From contig NZ_JACJSP010000010.1 of the NCBI RefSeq assembly GCF_014698235.1, positions 62,001 through 126,000 of the forward strand: a DNA stretch of 64,000 bases. The letters run 5' to 3'. The notes beneath the pieces were generated by a model that was not told where the DNA came from, did no database searches, and worked only from the letters and a program-made list of their open reading frames with translations. The DNA comes from Limnothrix sp. FACHB-406 (GTDB lineage: Bacteria; Cyanobacteriota; Cyanobacteriia; CACIAM-69d). Shown piece after piece: positions 45,124 through 54,328 of the stretch (the first letter of the stretch is position 1; each line of letters begins with the position of its first letter). The position numbers and the translations under genes are program-made.

Positions 45124-46101
45124 CTACAGGCCCGCCCGCAACGGCTTGCGGCCCACTTCCCGTTGGCTCAAGCGTTGGGTTGCCGCTTGGTAGTCCGCAT
45201 CCGGCAGCGGCACGTAGTCCACTTCCCGCACCAGACGAGTCGCATTCTTCAGGTAAAACTCCGAAAACTCGCGCACCTCCGCGCGATCGAGCGCCGACTT
45301 CTTCACGTAGATGTAGATGGGGCGCGACAGCGGCTTATAGGTTCCGTCATTCACCGTTGCTACGGCCGGCATCACAGCACCCTTGCCCGAGTCAATGGCC
45401 ACCGCCTTCACGCGGCTCTTGTTCAGGTCATAGTAGGCGAAGCCGAAATAGCCCAAGGCGTTTTGATCGCGCGAAACGCCCTGCACCAAAACGTTGTCAT
45501 CTTCGCTGGGCGTGTAGTCCGTGCGGCTCTTGTTGTCCTTGCCCAAAATCACTTCATTGAAGTAGTCAAACGTGCCCGAATCTGCACCGGGGCCAAACAG
45601 CGTGAACTTCACATCCGGCCAGCCGGGACGAACTTGGCTCCACTTCGTAATTTTTCCTTCCGCAGCCCCTTCCCACATCGCCTTCAATTCTGCGGTGGTC
45701 ATGCTAGCGGCCCAAGTGTTGCGGGGGTTCACCACCACCGTCAGCGCATCGTAGGCAACTGGCAGTTCCACGTACTCAATTCCCTTGGCGGCGCAAGCCT
45801 GTTGCTCGCTTTCCTTAATCGGCCGCGATGCGTTGCTGATATCCAATTCACCGTTGCAGAACTTCTTGAAACCACCGCCGGTTCCCGAGATTCCAACCGT
45901 CACCCGCACCGCGCCCCGCTTGGAAGCTTGGAACTCTTCAGCCACCGCTTCCGTAATGGGGAACACCGTGCTCGACCCATCAATGGCGATCGTGTTGTTC
46001 TGGGACTGAGCGGCTTGGGTACCCCAGTTCGTAACAAATGCCAGCGCTGCCACTGCTCCGGCCAAAATCGCGCTCCGACGACGCAACTTCGTAGAGATCA
46101 T
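45124..46101 (-). CDS. pstS: Phosphate-binding protein PstS
   Basis: A 325-residue periplasmic binding protein starting at ATG 46101. A Sec signal ([20 protein letters not shown] then [12 protein letters not shown]) precedes the mature domain with phosphate-binding motifs [39 protein letters not shown] and [16 protein letters not shown]. No lipobox Cys is present, so it is a soluble periplasmic protein (SphX/PstS-like). It feeds phosphate to PstCAB. A Pho-box-like direct repeat lies about 385 bp upstream. Confidence 0.97.
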   Translation of the reverse strand: MISTKLRRRSAILAGAVAALAFVTNWGTQAAQSQNNTIAIDGSSTVFPITEAVAEEFQASKRGAVRVTVGISGTGGGFKKFCNGELDISNASRPIKESEQQACAAKGIEYVELPVAYDALTVVVNPRNTWAASMTTAELKAMWEGAAEGKITKWSQVRPGWPDVKFTLFGPGADSGTFDYFNEVILGKDNKSRTDYTPSEDDNVLVQGVSRDQNALGYFGFAYYDLNKSRVKAVAIDSGKGAVMPAVATVNDGTYKPLSRPIYIYVKKSALDRAEVREFSEFYLKNATRLVREVDYVPLPDADYQAATQRLSQREVGRKPLRAGL

Positions 46102-46485
46102 AAACACTTCACTCCAGCACAAAGATTGATTACGAACACCAGCAACCCACCCCAAGACCCAGCCCGCAGCCGTCAGTCAATGTTCAAGCTCTGGCCCAAT
46201 AGCGAAACCTTAAAACCATTGGCGATTGAAACTGCTGGCTCAGATCTTGGCCGCACTCAATTGGTGCGGAATTGATGCAGTCTTTTGTGTGATGCCAACA
46301 GAGCATCGACATTGCCTTGGGTTGGCTTGCGATTCATTGAAAATTTGCTGGCAATTGAATCACCGACTCAACACCTGTCTGCCTGAAGTGGGTGATCAAA
46401 AACAAACAAATTTCAAGAAGTTGTTAAAAAATTCCAACTTAGCAGCCTCATTATTTCGGAAATCGGTTATTGGAAGTCTGCTATT

Positions 46486-46515
46486 GAATTAAGAATGGGT
46501 TAAAGAAAATTTAAG
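46486..46515 (-). promoter_or_regulatory. Putative Pho box upstream of pstS
   Basis: On the minus strand three 8-bp units occur with exact 11-bp period: CTTAAATT, TTTAACCC and CTTAATTC, separated by 3-nt spacers. This matches the cyanobacterial PhoB (SphR) site layout, CTTAACCT-type repeats spaced 3 bp. The distance to the pstS start (385 bp) is large, implying a long leader or a further site. Confidence 0.5.
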
Positions 46516-47474
46516 CTCATTCTGGTTCGTCGTGAACTTCTAACAAAGTGACCAAAAATCGTGTAATTTCGCGTCTTACGCAAAAATTTAATTACATTTA
46601 AACTTTTCTTAATTTAAGCAAGATTGACTTTAGACAAGAGCAATCAAAAACAGCTTTGAACGCCTAAATGGATTGATTAAGGTGCTCAATCAACCCTCAT
46701 TAGTTCTCAATAGTCACATTTCCAGCTAAAAATCTGCACGACCCAATAGAATCGCCTAAGTTAAGAGCATTTCACGGGCGACTGTCGAAGCAGATTCGAG
46801 GGCTTCTTTCAAAATCCTTCCGAAGCAAAGCACTTCTAAAGCTTCCATACAGCCCTTACTTCGATTACTAAGCACAGTCGTCCGTAGGGTGGGCAGTGCC
46901 CACCAAACCGTTGCTTTATGGCATCTGCAATATGGCGTGCCAATAATTCTAGGTAAAGGTTGTATGATTCTTAGAAAGCATTTTAGAAAGTATTTTTAAA
47001 AAGCATTCTAGAGAGCATCTTTTCAAGAATTTCTCTTCTAAGAATTGCTGAAAAATTGCAAGCCAATTTCAGAATTTAATTTAACTGTATTGGTAAAATT
47101 CAGATTAGTTCTGGCTCCTTTTGTTTTTTCTTCTTGCATTAATTTCCTGGTTTTTCTTGCATTGTATTGACGAGTTGATCAGTGAATTGATTGACCTGTG
47201 AATCAATGACACGAATGAACTGATAAATAATTGGTATTTTCTGATATTTTGTGATTGATTACGGACTCTGCCATCGCACTGAACCAATCAGGCGAAGGCC
47301 GTGAGTTAAGGGTGCGATCGAACCTTGCAGCTACCCGGGGATCGGTTAGGACATCGATCAACTGACCAAATCGACTAACCAATGGGATGCTTGGGACTGG
47401 TAGGGGCGATCGAGCGGGATCAATGGGAATCGGCAACGCTAGGTATCACAACGCTTTTGGGTTTTAGGGCGGCC
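46516..47474. other. AT-rich intergenic region between pst operon and exbB
   Basis: Nearly 1 kb without a supported gene. It holds a second Pho-box-like run near 46597-46620 (plus strand), the dispersed repeat copy B (46875-46962), short AGAAAGCATTTT tandem units at 46972-47025, and presumably the exbB promoter. Minus-strand frames at 47105-47287 and 47203-47436 show no protein-like features. Confidence 0.45.
46875..46962 (-). repeat. Dispersed repeat, copy B (see 6921-7009)
   Basis: Inverted copy of the element at 6921-7009, with the same GGTGGGCACTGCCCACC core. The flanking 16-bp direct repeats seen around copy A are absent. Confidence 0.7.
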
Positions 47475-48221
47475 ATGTCTCAGGTTTTTGATTTGCTGGT
47501 GAAAGGGGGGCCGGTCATGTGGCCCCTGCTGGGAATGTCGATCGCGACGGTGGCCGTGACCCTGGAGCGGGCAGTGTTTTGGGTGCGGTTAATGGCCCAG
47601 GAAGATCGCATTGTCCATGATGTATTGGCGGCGGCAAAGTATAGCCTGGAGGATGCAGCGATCACGGCTCGCGAGGCCCAAACCCTCCCGATCGGGCGAT
47701 TTTTGTTGGCTCCCTTGATGTTGAAACAAGCCACCCCGGAAACGTTTAATTTGGCGCTGGAAACGGCCGCCGAACGGGAGTTCGTGAAAATGCGACGGGG
47801 CGATAAATTGCTGGAGACGATCGTGGCCGTTGCCCCCCTGCTGGGACTGCTGGGAACGGTGACGGGGCTAATTGCCACCTTCAATAACTTGAACATTGGT
47901 GGCGGCGGCGACACCAAGGCCGCCACGGCCGCCGCAGCGGGGATCGGTGAAGCCCTGTTGACCACGGCCTTTGGCATGATTGTGGCGATTATGGCTTTGG
48001 TGGTGTTTCGGGTGTTGGTGGTGCTGCAATCTCAGCAAATTGACTACTTCACCGAGGTGGGCAGTCGCTTGGAGCTGATCTATCGCCAGGTTTGGTATGA
48101 ACCCCTGTTCCCCACGCCAGACTTGCCCAGCGGTGGCGGTCGATCGCCCGGTGGGGAACGGCCAACCCATGGGTTTGACCCCTTGCCCTATGCCGATCGC
48201 CCGCCGTCGTTGGTGGATTAG
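47475..48221 (+). CDS. exbB: MotA/TolQ/ExbB family proton channel protein
   Basis: A 248-residue protein starting at ATG 47475. Three membrane helices are visible: PVMWPLLGMSIATVAVTLERAVF, then ETIVAVAPLLGLLGTVTGLIATF and GIGEALLTTAFGMIVAIMALVVF, with the ExbB/TolQ proton-channel motif APLLGLLGTVTGL and the later GIGEALLTTAFG. With ExbD it uses the proton gradient to energise an outer-membrane transport partner. Two ExbD genes follow at once. Confidence 0.94.
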   Translation: MSQVFDLLVKGGPVMWPLLGMSIATVAVTLERAVFWVRLMAQEDRIVHDVLAAAKYSLEDAAITAREAQTLPIGRFLLAPLMLKQATPETFNLALETAAEREFVKMRRGDKLLETIVAVAPLLGLLGTVTGLIATFNNLNIGGGGDTKAATAAAAGIGEALLTTAFGMIVAIMALVVFRVLVVLQSQQIDYFTEVGSRLELIYRQVWYEPLFPTPDLPSGGGRSPGGERPTHGFDPLPYADRPPSLVD

Positions 48222-48250
48222 GAGTGGATTAGGACAGGAAACCAGGCCCC

Positions 48251-48661
48251 ATGCGACCCAAGACCCGATCGGCCAATCAGCTCCCAGATGTCAACCTCGT
48301 GCCGATGATGGACGTGTTGATGACGGTGCTCACGTTCTTTATTTTGGTGTCGATGACCCTGACCGGGGCGCAGATGCCCAACGTGCAGTTGCCCAAGGCC
48401 AAAACCTCAGCGGCGGCGACAGTTCCCAAGGATCCGCTGCTGGTGGGGCTAGACCAAAAAAAGCAGATTTTGCTGAATGACAAACCGGTGACCCCGGCGG
48501 AACTGGACCAAGCCGTGGCGGACTATTTTGCCAAACAGCCGGATGGGATGGTGGTGTTGAAGGCCGATCGCACCTTGCCGTTTCGATCGATTGAAGAAGT
48601 CTTGACGCGCCTGAAAGCTGTGGGGGGCGATCGGGTCGGTCTTTCCTTCGAGCAGGGTTAA
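48251..48661 (+). CDS. exbD: ExbD/TolR family protein, first copy
   Basis: A 136-residue protein. One membrane helix with the essential Asp occurs at NLVPMMDVLMTVLTFFILVSM (Asp in MMDVL). The periplasmic domain shows KKQILLNDKPVTPAELDQAV and VVLKADRTLPFRSIEEVL. It lies 29 nt after exbB. It works with ExbB as the proton-conducting stator. Confidence 0.94.
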   Translation: MRPKTRSANQLPDVNLVPMMDVLMTVLTFFILVSMTLTGAQMPNVQLPKAKTSAAATVPKDPLLVGLDQKKQILLNDKPVTPAELDQAVADYFAKQPDGMVVLKADRTLPFRSIEEVLTRLKAVGGDRVGLSFEQG

Positions 48662-48757
48662 TCAACCGCCAGGCCGGTTAGTTCTTGTGGCCGTTGCCTG
48701 CCGCTGCCTTGTTCCTTTGGCGCTCATGCCCCCCTCAACCGGAGTGGATTCTCAACC

Positions 48758-49372
48758 ATGCGATCGCGCAATCGACAGACTCACCACAAGCCCCCGGAAG
48801 TCAACCTTGTGCCGATGCTGGACGTGTTGATGACGGTGCTCACCTTTTTCATCATTTTGTCCATGGTGTTGGGCAGCCAAAACAGCCTGGAAGTGAACCT
48901 GCCCGCCAGCGGTGAGGATGCGCCTGCGGAACCCGACCAGGGGCCGCCGCCACCGCCCTTGTTGATTAAGCTGGATCGCCAGGGACAAACGGTGGTGCTC
49001 GATCGCGCCATTCCCAAGGATCAACTCAAGGCGGATATTCAGAACTACCTCAAGAATCCCAAGGGTGTGGTGTTAATTCAGCCCGATCGCAACTTGCCCT
49101 ACGAAAAGGTGTTGCAGTTGGTCAGTGAGCTGCGGGCCGCCGGCCCCGATCGGGTCACCCTGGCGATCGGGGAAGAATGGGCAACGCCTGCGGAGAATGC
49201 CCCGGAAAGCGAAGCCGCATCGAATGCGGAAGCGGCCGCCCCGGCGGAAGATGCCACCAACGAAGCCACCAACGATGCCAACAACAACGAAGCCGCCGAG
49301 GCAGAAACAGCCCCAGCGGCTTCGACTCCCGGCCGAGTGCTCTCGGATGTGCCGGACGTAACGAACGATTAG
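48758..49372 (+). CDS. ExbD/TolR family protein, second copy with acidic Ala-rich tail
   Basis: A 204-residue ExbD paralogue 96 bp after the first. The helix NLVPMLDVLMTVLTFFIILSM keeps the essential Asp. The periplasmic core (QGQTVVLDRAIPKDQLKADI) ends near 137. The last 65 residues are Ala/Glu/Asn-rich and probably disordered, unlike the first copy. Two unequal ExbD proteins could make a hetero-dimer with ExbB. Confidence 0.92.
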   Translation: MRSRNRQTHHKPPEVNLVPMLDVLMTVLTFFIILSMVLGSQNSLEVNLPASGEDAPAEPDQGPPPPPLLIKLDRQGQTVVLDRAIPKDQLKADIQNYLKNPKGVVLIQPDRNLPYEKVLQLVSELRAAGPDRVTLAIGEEWATPAENAPESEAASNAEAAAPAEDATNEATNDANNNEAAEAETAPAASTPGRVLSDVPDVTND

Positions 49373-49399
49373 GAGAATCGGCCCCTGGAGAATCGGCCC

Positions 49400-50932
49400 C
49401 TAACGTCGGGCCCCCAAGAACGAGGGCGTGAGGTTCAGGTTTTCGGGCCCCCAGGCGGGAAACCAATTGGCCAGCAGCCGTTGATAGAGCCAAGCGCCCC
49501 CCACCCGCATCATGATCGAGGGATGAAATAGAGCTTGGGGAGAGAGGATCATGTGCTGGATTTTCCAGACAGTTTCATGGATGTCCTTGTGGGCATCGGT
49601 GAGATGCAAAACTCGCTCCAGATAAGCTTGCATCCAGCGCGTAGGGCGATCGGGTCGCGGCCCTTCGGTGGCGGGCCAACGCAGGTCTTCCCCCGTGGCC
49701 ATCAACCAAGGCAACTGAATCACGCGGGCCAACTCTTGCCGGAACAGGTGGGTAAATTGTCCCCAATCTAAGCCCAGTTCCGATTGGGCCCGATCGAGAC
49801 AATCACCCAAGGTCACCGCGCCGAGTGCGGCCCCGGTCATGCCCTGGCCATAAATTGGGTTGAAGGTGCAAACCGCATCCCCCAACAGGGCCAGCCCGAT
49901 CGGGAACGTGGCCAACTGTTCGTAATGTCGCCAGCGGTTAGCCGTGCCCCGATAGAGCTTGATGTCTGAAATCGGTTGCGCCGAGGCGATCGCCCGCGCA
50001 ATGGCCGGATCCCGCAAGCTGCGAACAAAGGCCAGAAACCCTTCCTCATCGGCCGGGGGATAGTCGCCATTGGTTCCCGAAACCGTCACCACCCAGCGGT
50101 TACCCTCCACCGGATAGAGCACCCCGGCGCGGGGTTGGTGGGGCGGCTTGGCCCACAGCAAAATCGATTTCCAGGTGTTTTCCGGATCCTGGGCCACCTG
50201 GGCCAAATAGTCGGCGGGCATTTGATACCAACGGCTGGCGTAACCCAACTTGGCATCGATCGTCACTTCCGGAACGGAGCCATAGCCCAACTGTTGCAGC
50301 CAGCGGGGCATTTGGGAATTGCGTCCCATGGCATCCACCACCAATTGGGCCCCCAAGAGGGTTTCCGTGGCCAAGGTGCTCACCAGGTTTTGGGCAGAGT
50401 TCCCTTCTAGGCGCACTCCCGTCACCCGATCGCCCGCCACCACTAGCCCTTGAACCGCAACCCCCGACATAAAAATCACGTTGGGAATGGCCTGTAACCG
50501 TCGCCGCACCAAGTTTTCCAAGAGCGATCGGCTGCTGGTGCGGGTCACCAAATCCGATGAAACCCGTGGATTCCAACTGCCGAGGCCCATCATGGCGCAG
50601 TCGGCTGTCCAGTTCACTTCCACTGCTCCGGATGTGGCCAAATCATTGGCGAATCCAGGAAAGAGCGATTCCAAAATCTGCTGTCCCCGCGCCAACAGCA
50701 CATGCACATGGTCAGCCTGGGGCGTGCCAGGGCGGCGATTGCACCAGGTTTCGTCCGGGGTTTCGGGTCGTTCCCAGGGGGTGGGCAGGGGATCCCGTTC
50801 CAAAACCAAGACGGTTTGGAAGCGATCGGCCAAAACTCGGGCGGCCAACAGACCCGCCAAACTTCCTCCGAGGACAATGGCGCGATCGGGCTGCGAGTGG
50901 GTGGCCGCCGCCTGATCCATCACCGGATTCAT
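49400..50932 (-). CDS. FAD-dependent oxidoreductase (PHBH-like monooxygenase/reductase)
   Basis: About 510 residues from ATG 50932 (50980 is possible; the frame continues into the divergent ppx gene, which is not real coding). The Rossmann motif is AIVLGGSLAGLLAARVLADRFQTVLVLERD; the second FAD motif is FPIGLALLGDAVCTFNPIYGQGMTGAALGA. Between them lies the segment LVVDAMGRNSQMPRWL. Relatives include geranylgeranyl reductase-like and halogenase-like enzymes. The substrate is unknown. It is divergent from ppx. Confidence 0.88.
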   Translation of the reverse strand: MNPVMDQAAATHSQPDRAIVLGGSLAGLLAARVLADRFQTVLVLERDPLPTPWERPETPDETWCNRRPGTPQADHVHVLLARGQQILESLFPGFANDLATSGAVEVNWTADCAMMGLGSWNPRVSSDLVTRTSSRSLLENLVRRRLQAIPNVIFMSGVAVQGLVVAGDRVTGVRLEGNSAQNLVSTLATETLLGAQLVVDAMGRNSQMPRWLQQLGYGSVPEVTIDAKLGYASRWYQMPADYLAQVAQDPENTWKSILLWAKPPHQPRAGVLYPVEGNRWVVTVSGTNGDYPPADEEGFLAFVRSLRDPAIARAIASAQPISDIKLYRGTANRWRHYEQLATFPIGLALLGDAVCTFNPIYGQGMTGAALGAVTLGDCLDRAQSELGLDWGQFTHLFRQELARVIQLPWLMATGEDLRWPATEGPRPDRPTRWMQAYLERVLHLTDAHKDIHETVWKIQHMILSPQALFHPSIMMRVGGAWLYQRLLANWFPAWGPENLNLTPSFLGARR

Positions 50933-51127
50933 CCACAATTGGCTATGGGCTGTAATCGATCGAAGAGTAGACAACAGCATCGGACGCACTCGCAGGGTGT
51001 AAAGCAGCGTTGCAATACACTTCGCAAAATCAAGTGCCCAATCCGGAGTTTCTCTGCTGTTCAGCCAATCCACAAACTGGAATGCGCATCTGATCAACTG
51101 CGGTATTAAAATCGGCCTAGACCCGCC

Positions 51128-52777
51128 ATGCAAACCATGCAAACCCTGTCTCCTTCGCCTGCCCCGCTCGCTTTTCGATCGAGCCGTCCCGTTGTGGCCG
51201 CCATCGACATCGGCACAAACTCCATTCACATGGCCATTGTGCAGGTGGATCCCAGTTTGCCCGCCTTCGACATCATTTCCCGCGAGAAAAGTACGGTGCG
51301 GTTGGGTGAGCGCGATCCCAAAACCGGTGATTTGACAGAGGCAGCCATGGATCGGGCGATCGCTGCCCTGCAACGGTGCTATGACCTGGCCCTGAGCCTG
51401 CAAGTGGATGAAGTGATTGCCGTGGCCACCAGTGCCGTGCGGGAAGCTCCCAACGGCCGAGACTTTTTGCGACGGGTGGCGCGGGATGTGGGCATGAAGG
51501 TGAATGCGATCGCCGGGCCCGAAGAAGCCCGCCGCATTTATCTAGGGGTGTTGTCGGCCATGGAGTTAGATGGCAAGCCCCACGCCATCATCGACATTGG
51601 CGGTGGCTCCACGGAGTTGATTTTGGGGGATGGGCGTGAACCCCTTTACCTGAGCAGCACCAAGGTGGGGGCCGTGCGGCTCACCACGGAATTTGTCCGC
51701 ACCGACCCGATCACGGACATGGACTATGAGGCGCTGCGGGCCTATGCCCGGGGCATGTTGGAGCGGGCGGTGGAAGAATTGCATGGGGAACTGGTCAAAC
51801 ATCCCCTCGCAGATCAACTGACCCTGGTGGGCACGTCGGGCACGGCAGAATGCTTGGCGGCCATCCATGCGGCGGACAGCACGGGCTATGTTCCCTCCCC
51901 GTTGCAGGGCTGTGAGTTGCCGTTGGCGGCCTTGCGAGAATGGGTCGATCGACTGCGCCGCATGGACATTGAGGAGCGATCGACCCTGCCGGAAATGAGC
52001 GATCGGCGGGCGGAAATTATCCTGGCCGGAGCCGTGGTGTTGCAAGAGGCTATGGATCTGTTGGGAGTCGATCGACTGGTGGTGTGCGAGCGATCGCTCC
52101 GGGAAGGCGTAATCGTTGACTGGATGTTGCAGCACCAACTGATTGACGATCGCCTGCGGTTCCAAAGCTCCGTGCGCGAACGCAGCGTTCTGGCGTTGGC
52201 CAAAAAATATCAGGTGAACCTGCCTTCCGCCGAGCATGTGGCCGCCATGGCCCTCACCCTGTTTGACCAAACCCAAGGGCTATTGCACAACTGGGATGAC
52301 AATAGCCGCGAGTTGCTGTGGGCCGCCGCCGTCCTGCACCAATGCGGCCATCACGTGGGCCATGATGCCCACCACAAGCACGCCTATTACCTGATCCGCC
52401 ACGGGCAACTGCTGGGCTACACGGAAACGGAAATTGAAGTGATTGCCAACCTGGCCCGCTACCACCGCAAGAGCGCTCCCAAAAAACGACACGAGGGCTA
52501 TCAGGCCCTGGCTGGCAAGCGCTATCGGCAAATGGTGGACGAGCTGAGCGCCATTTTGCGCCTGGCCGCAGCCCTCGATCGCCGTCAAATTCAAGCGGTG
52601 CGCCGGGTGCAATGCCAGTTTCGGCCCCCCAGTCGCGAATTTCGATTGTTGTTGGAACCGGCCGATCGCCACGATGACTGCGCGATCGAGCGGTGGAGTC
52701 TGGACTGTGAATGTCCCATTTTCGAGACCCAATTCAGCGTGGATCTGGTGACGATCATGGAACCCAGCGGTTGCTAG
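51128..52777 (+). CDS. ppx: Exopolyphosphatase (Ppx/GppA family)
   Basis: A 549-residue protein. The ASKHA phosphatase domain shows AAIDIGTNSIHMAIVQVD and IIDIGGGSTELILGDG, with the catalytic Glu in VATSAVREAPN. A C-terminal HD-like domain follows (LLWAAAVLHQCGHHVGHDAHHKHAYYLI, with the His/Asp metal residues). The enzyme releases phosphate from polyphosphate or cleaves pppGpp. The Pst operon about 5 kb away works on the same nutrient. Confidence 0.96.
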   Translation: MQTMQTLSPSPAPLAFRSSRPVVAAIDIGTNSIHMAIVQVDPSLPAFDIISREKSTVRLGERDPKTGDLTEAAMDRAIAALQRCYDLALSLQVDEVIAVATSAVREAPNGRDFLRRVARDVGMKVNAIAGPEEARRIYLGVLSAMELDGKPHAIIDIGGGSTELILGDGREPLYLSSTKVGAVRLTTEFVRTDPITDMDYEALRAYARGMLERAVEELHGELVKHPLADQLTLVGTSGTAECLAAIHAADSTGYVPSPLQGCELPLAALREWVDRLRRMDIEERSTLPEMSDRRAEIILAGAVVLQEAMDLLGVDRLVVCERSLREGVIVDWMLQHQLIDDRLRFQSSVRERSVLALAKKYQVNLPSAEHVAAMALTLFDQTQGLLHNWDDNSRELLWAAAVLHQCGHHVGHDAHHKHAYYLIRHGQLLGYTETEIEVIANLARYHRKSAPKKRHEGYQALAGKRYRQMVDELSAILRLAAALDRRQIQAVRRVQCQFRPPSREFRLLLEPADRHDDCAIERWSLDCECPIFETQFSVDLVTIMEPSGC

Positions 52778-52798
52778 CCCTGGAGCCGCTGCAACCTA

Positions 52799-52860
52799 TC
52801 CAACTGACCGACCGACCAACTGACTAATCCAACTGACCAACCAACTAACCGACTAACCGA
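52799..52860. repeat. Low-complexity CCAACTGACC repeats after ppx
   Basis: Degenerate tandem units of CAACTGAC/CCGACTAAC type fill the gap between ppx and the convergent FHA gene. Confidence 0.7.
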
Positions 52861-52879
52861 AAAAAACAACAGTAAAACC

Positions 52880-53623
52880 CTAAAACGCAAATCCCTCGGG
52901 ATCCGGCAGCGGCGGCCCCAAATCATCCTCACCATCCACCGGGGCATTATTCTCGCCGGCCCCTTCGCCGCTGGCCAGCATCGTTTCCTCCGCCGCCAAC
53001 TTCTCCGCCAGCGGCACGGATAACGCATCCTTGTAGCGCAAGCTGGAATCCGTTTCCTCGGGAATCGGCATGGCTTGGAGTTGGGCAATCAAATCGGCCG
53101 GGGCCGAATTCACCGTTTGGGAGCTGTAGCAGATAAAGAAATCAAACGAAAAGCCCCCCAACCGCAGTCGATCGCCATCCCGCAACCGGTGGCGACCCCG
53201 CACCAGCCGACCGTTAATGAACGAGCCGTTGGTGCTGCCCAAATCCACCAAATAAAAACCCCGGCGCGGAATGTATTGAATTACTGCGTGACGACGGGAA
53301 AGACGCTGATCGGGAATCGGCAATGCTGCTTGGGGATCGCGCCCCATCATCCAAATCATTTGGTATTGCAGCAGGGATTGGCTTTTGCCATTAATCAGGT
53401 TGGAAATCAGATAGGCCTGCTGACCGCGCACCATGCCCTGGACATAACGGCTGCTGCGGAGGTGTTCACCCACCTGTTGCTGATCCGCATCCAGCAGCTC
53501 ATCAAAGAAGTCGCGATGGTTGTTGTAAAGCTTTAGAAACAGCTCATAGGCTTGCTCTCGATGCTCGTCAGCATCGATCGGGGGGCGATCGGGAGTGCGA
53601 GGATCGACAGCGCGGGGGTTCAT
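52880..53623 (-). CDS. FHA domain protein
   Basis: A 247-residue protein. The forkhead-associated domain spans about 92-170: MGRDPQAALPIPDQRLSRRHAVIQYIPRRGFYLVDLGSTNGSFINGRLV in several blocks, with the phosphothreonine-binding R-SRRH and STNG motifs. The N-terminus is helical (YELFLKLYNNHRDFFDELL), the C-terminus acidic and disordered. FHA domains bind phosphothreonine on partners, so this protein acts in Ser/Thr kinase signalling. It is convergent with ppx. Confidence 0.95.
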   Translation of the reverse strand: MNPRAVDPRTPDRPPIDADEHREQAYELFLKLYNNHRDFFDELLDADQQQVGEHLRSSRYVQGMVRGQQAYLISNLINGKSQSLLQYQMIWMMGRDPQAALPIPDQRLSRRHAVIQYIPRRGFYLVDLGSTNGSFINGRLVRGRHRLRDGDRLRLGGFSFDFFICYSSQTVNSAPADLIAQLQAMPIPEETDSSLRYKDALSVPLAEKLAAEETMLASGEGAGENNAPVDGEDDLGPPLPDPEGFAF

Positions 53624-53678
53624 AGGGGCAGGATGTTAAAACGCAATCAACCGCGAAGCGCAGAGGTTGAGGTAGACA

Positions 53679-53714
53679 CTTGACACCCTCCTCAGCTTAG
53701 GGGCATGAGGATTC
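53679..53714 (-). mobile_element. Second IS200/IS605-type right-end remnant
   Basis: On the minus strand 36 nt begin GAATCCTCATGCCCC, form CCTCA/TGAGG and end GAGGAGGGTGTCAAG. Length and layout match the end at 3145-3180 (GAACCCCCACGCC ... GGAGGATGTCAAG). No tnpB frame lies upstream; the preceding 220 bp (53715-53935) are non-coding and include the dyad ACCGAGTAATTACTGAG near 53762. Confidence 0.5.
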
Positions 53715-53935
53715 CAACGATACACACAACCACCCCCGAGTTGCCACCTGCATTTTGAGCGACCGAGTAATTACTGAGTCATGGCTGCGTGCTGACTGGG
53801 CGATCGCGCAGGTCGGCCACCGGTCTTGATGGCGCACTGGGGGAAATTGGACTCATCCATGGTGCAACGTTTGCATGGTGCAACGTTGGCAATGTCCCAG
53901 CGTACCGGCCACCAAGCGCGGTTTGCTGTTTAACC
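53715..53935. other. Intergenic region before the IS605-type end
   Basis: Non-coding stretch between the DUF1815 stop and the remnant. It carries a small direct repeat CATGGTGCAACGTT (about 53860 and 53875) and could be the body of an old omega RNA. Nothing else is supported. Confidence 0.3.
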
Positions 53936-54328
53936 TTAGCCCACCAACATCTGGGTTGAAGCGTTTGGAGCCGTTGTGCCCATGACGGGGGATTGGGGAA
54001 CGGAACGATCGGCTAATGGGGAATTTTCAGAAACCTTCAGCAGTTTGGCCAGTTCCTGGAGCTGCCCGATCGCCTCAGCCCCTTCAATTTTCATGAGTTC
54101 GCGATCATCGCGCATCTCCGTCCAGGTAATTCCATAGTCGGATACCAGGAACCGGATCAGGTGATTATCGCCGAGACTAACCATAAACGATGCGCTGTTC
54201 ATGCGATCGCCACAGGTATAGCACGAGGCCAAATAGCCCCGGCGTTCTAGAACATTGGCCAAGGCCTGCAGGCTCATGACGAGATCCCTGACAAACTGGC
54301 GATGTTGCTCGGCAAGTCTGAGAAACAC
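53936..54328 (-). CDS. DUF1815 family protein
   Basis: A 130-residue protein found only in cyanobacteria. The family core is clear: MFLRLAEQHRQFVRDLVMSLQALANVLERRGYLASCYTCGDRMNSASFMVSLGDNHLIRFLVSDYGITWTEMRD in segments, with the C-Y-T-C-G-D pair. Residues 100-130 are a variable tail. In other cyanobacteria the gene responds to nitrogen status; I see no perfect GTA-N8-TAC NtcA site upstream (GTA-N9-TAC is present at 54357-54371). Function unknown. Confidence 0.92.
   Translation of the reverse strand: MFLRLAEQHRQFVRDLVMSLQALANVLERRGYLASCYTCGDRMNSASFMVSLGDNHLIRFLVSDYGITWTEMRDDRELMKIEGAEAIGQLQELAKLLKVSENSPLADRSVPQSPVMGTTAPNASTQMLVG

Noticed and set aside
47203-47436. 77-codon minus-strand frame before exbB
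   Set aside because: No conserved features; overlaps the expected exbB promoter region.
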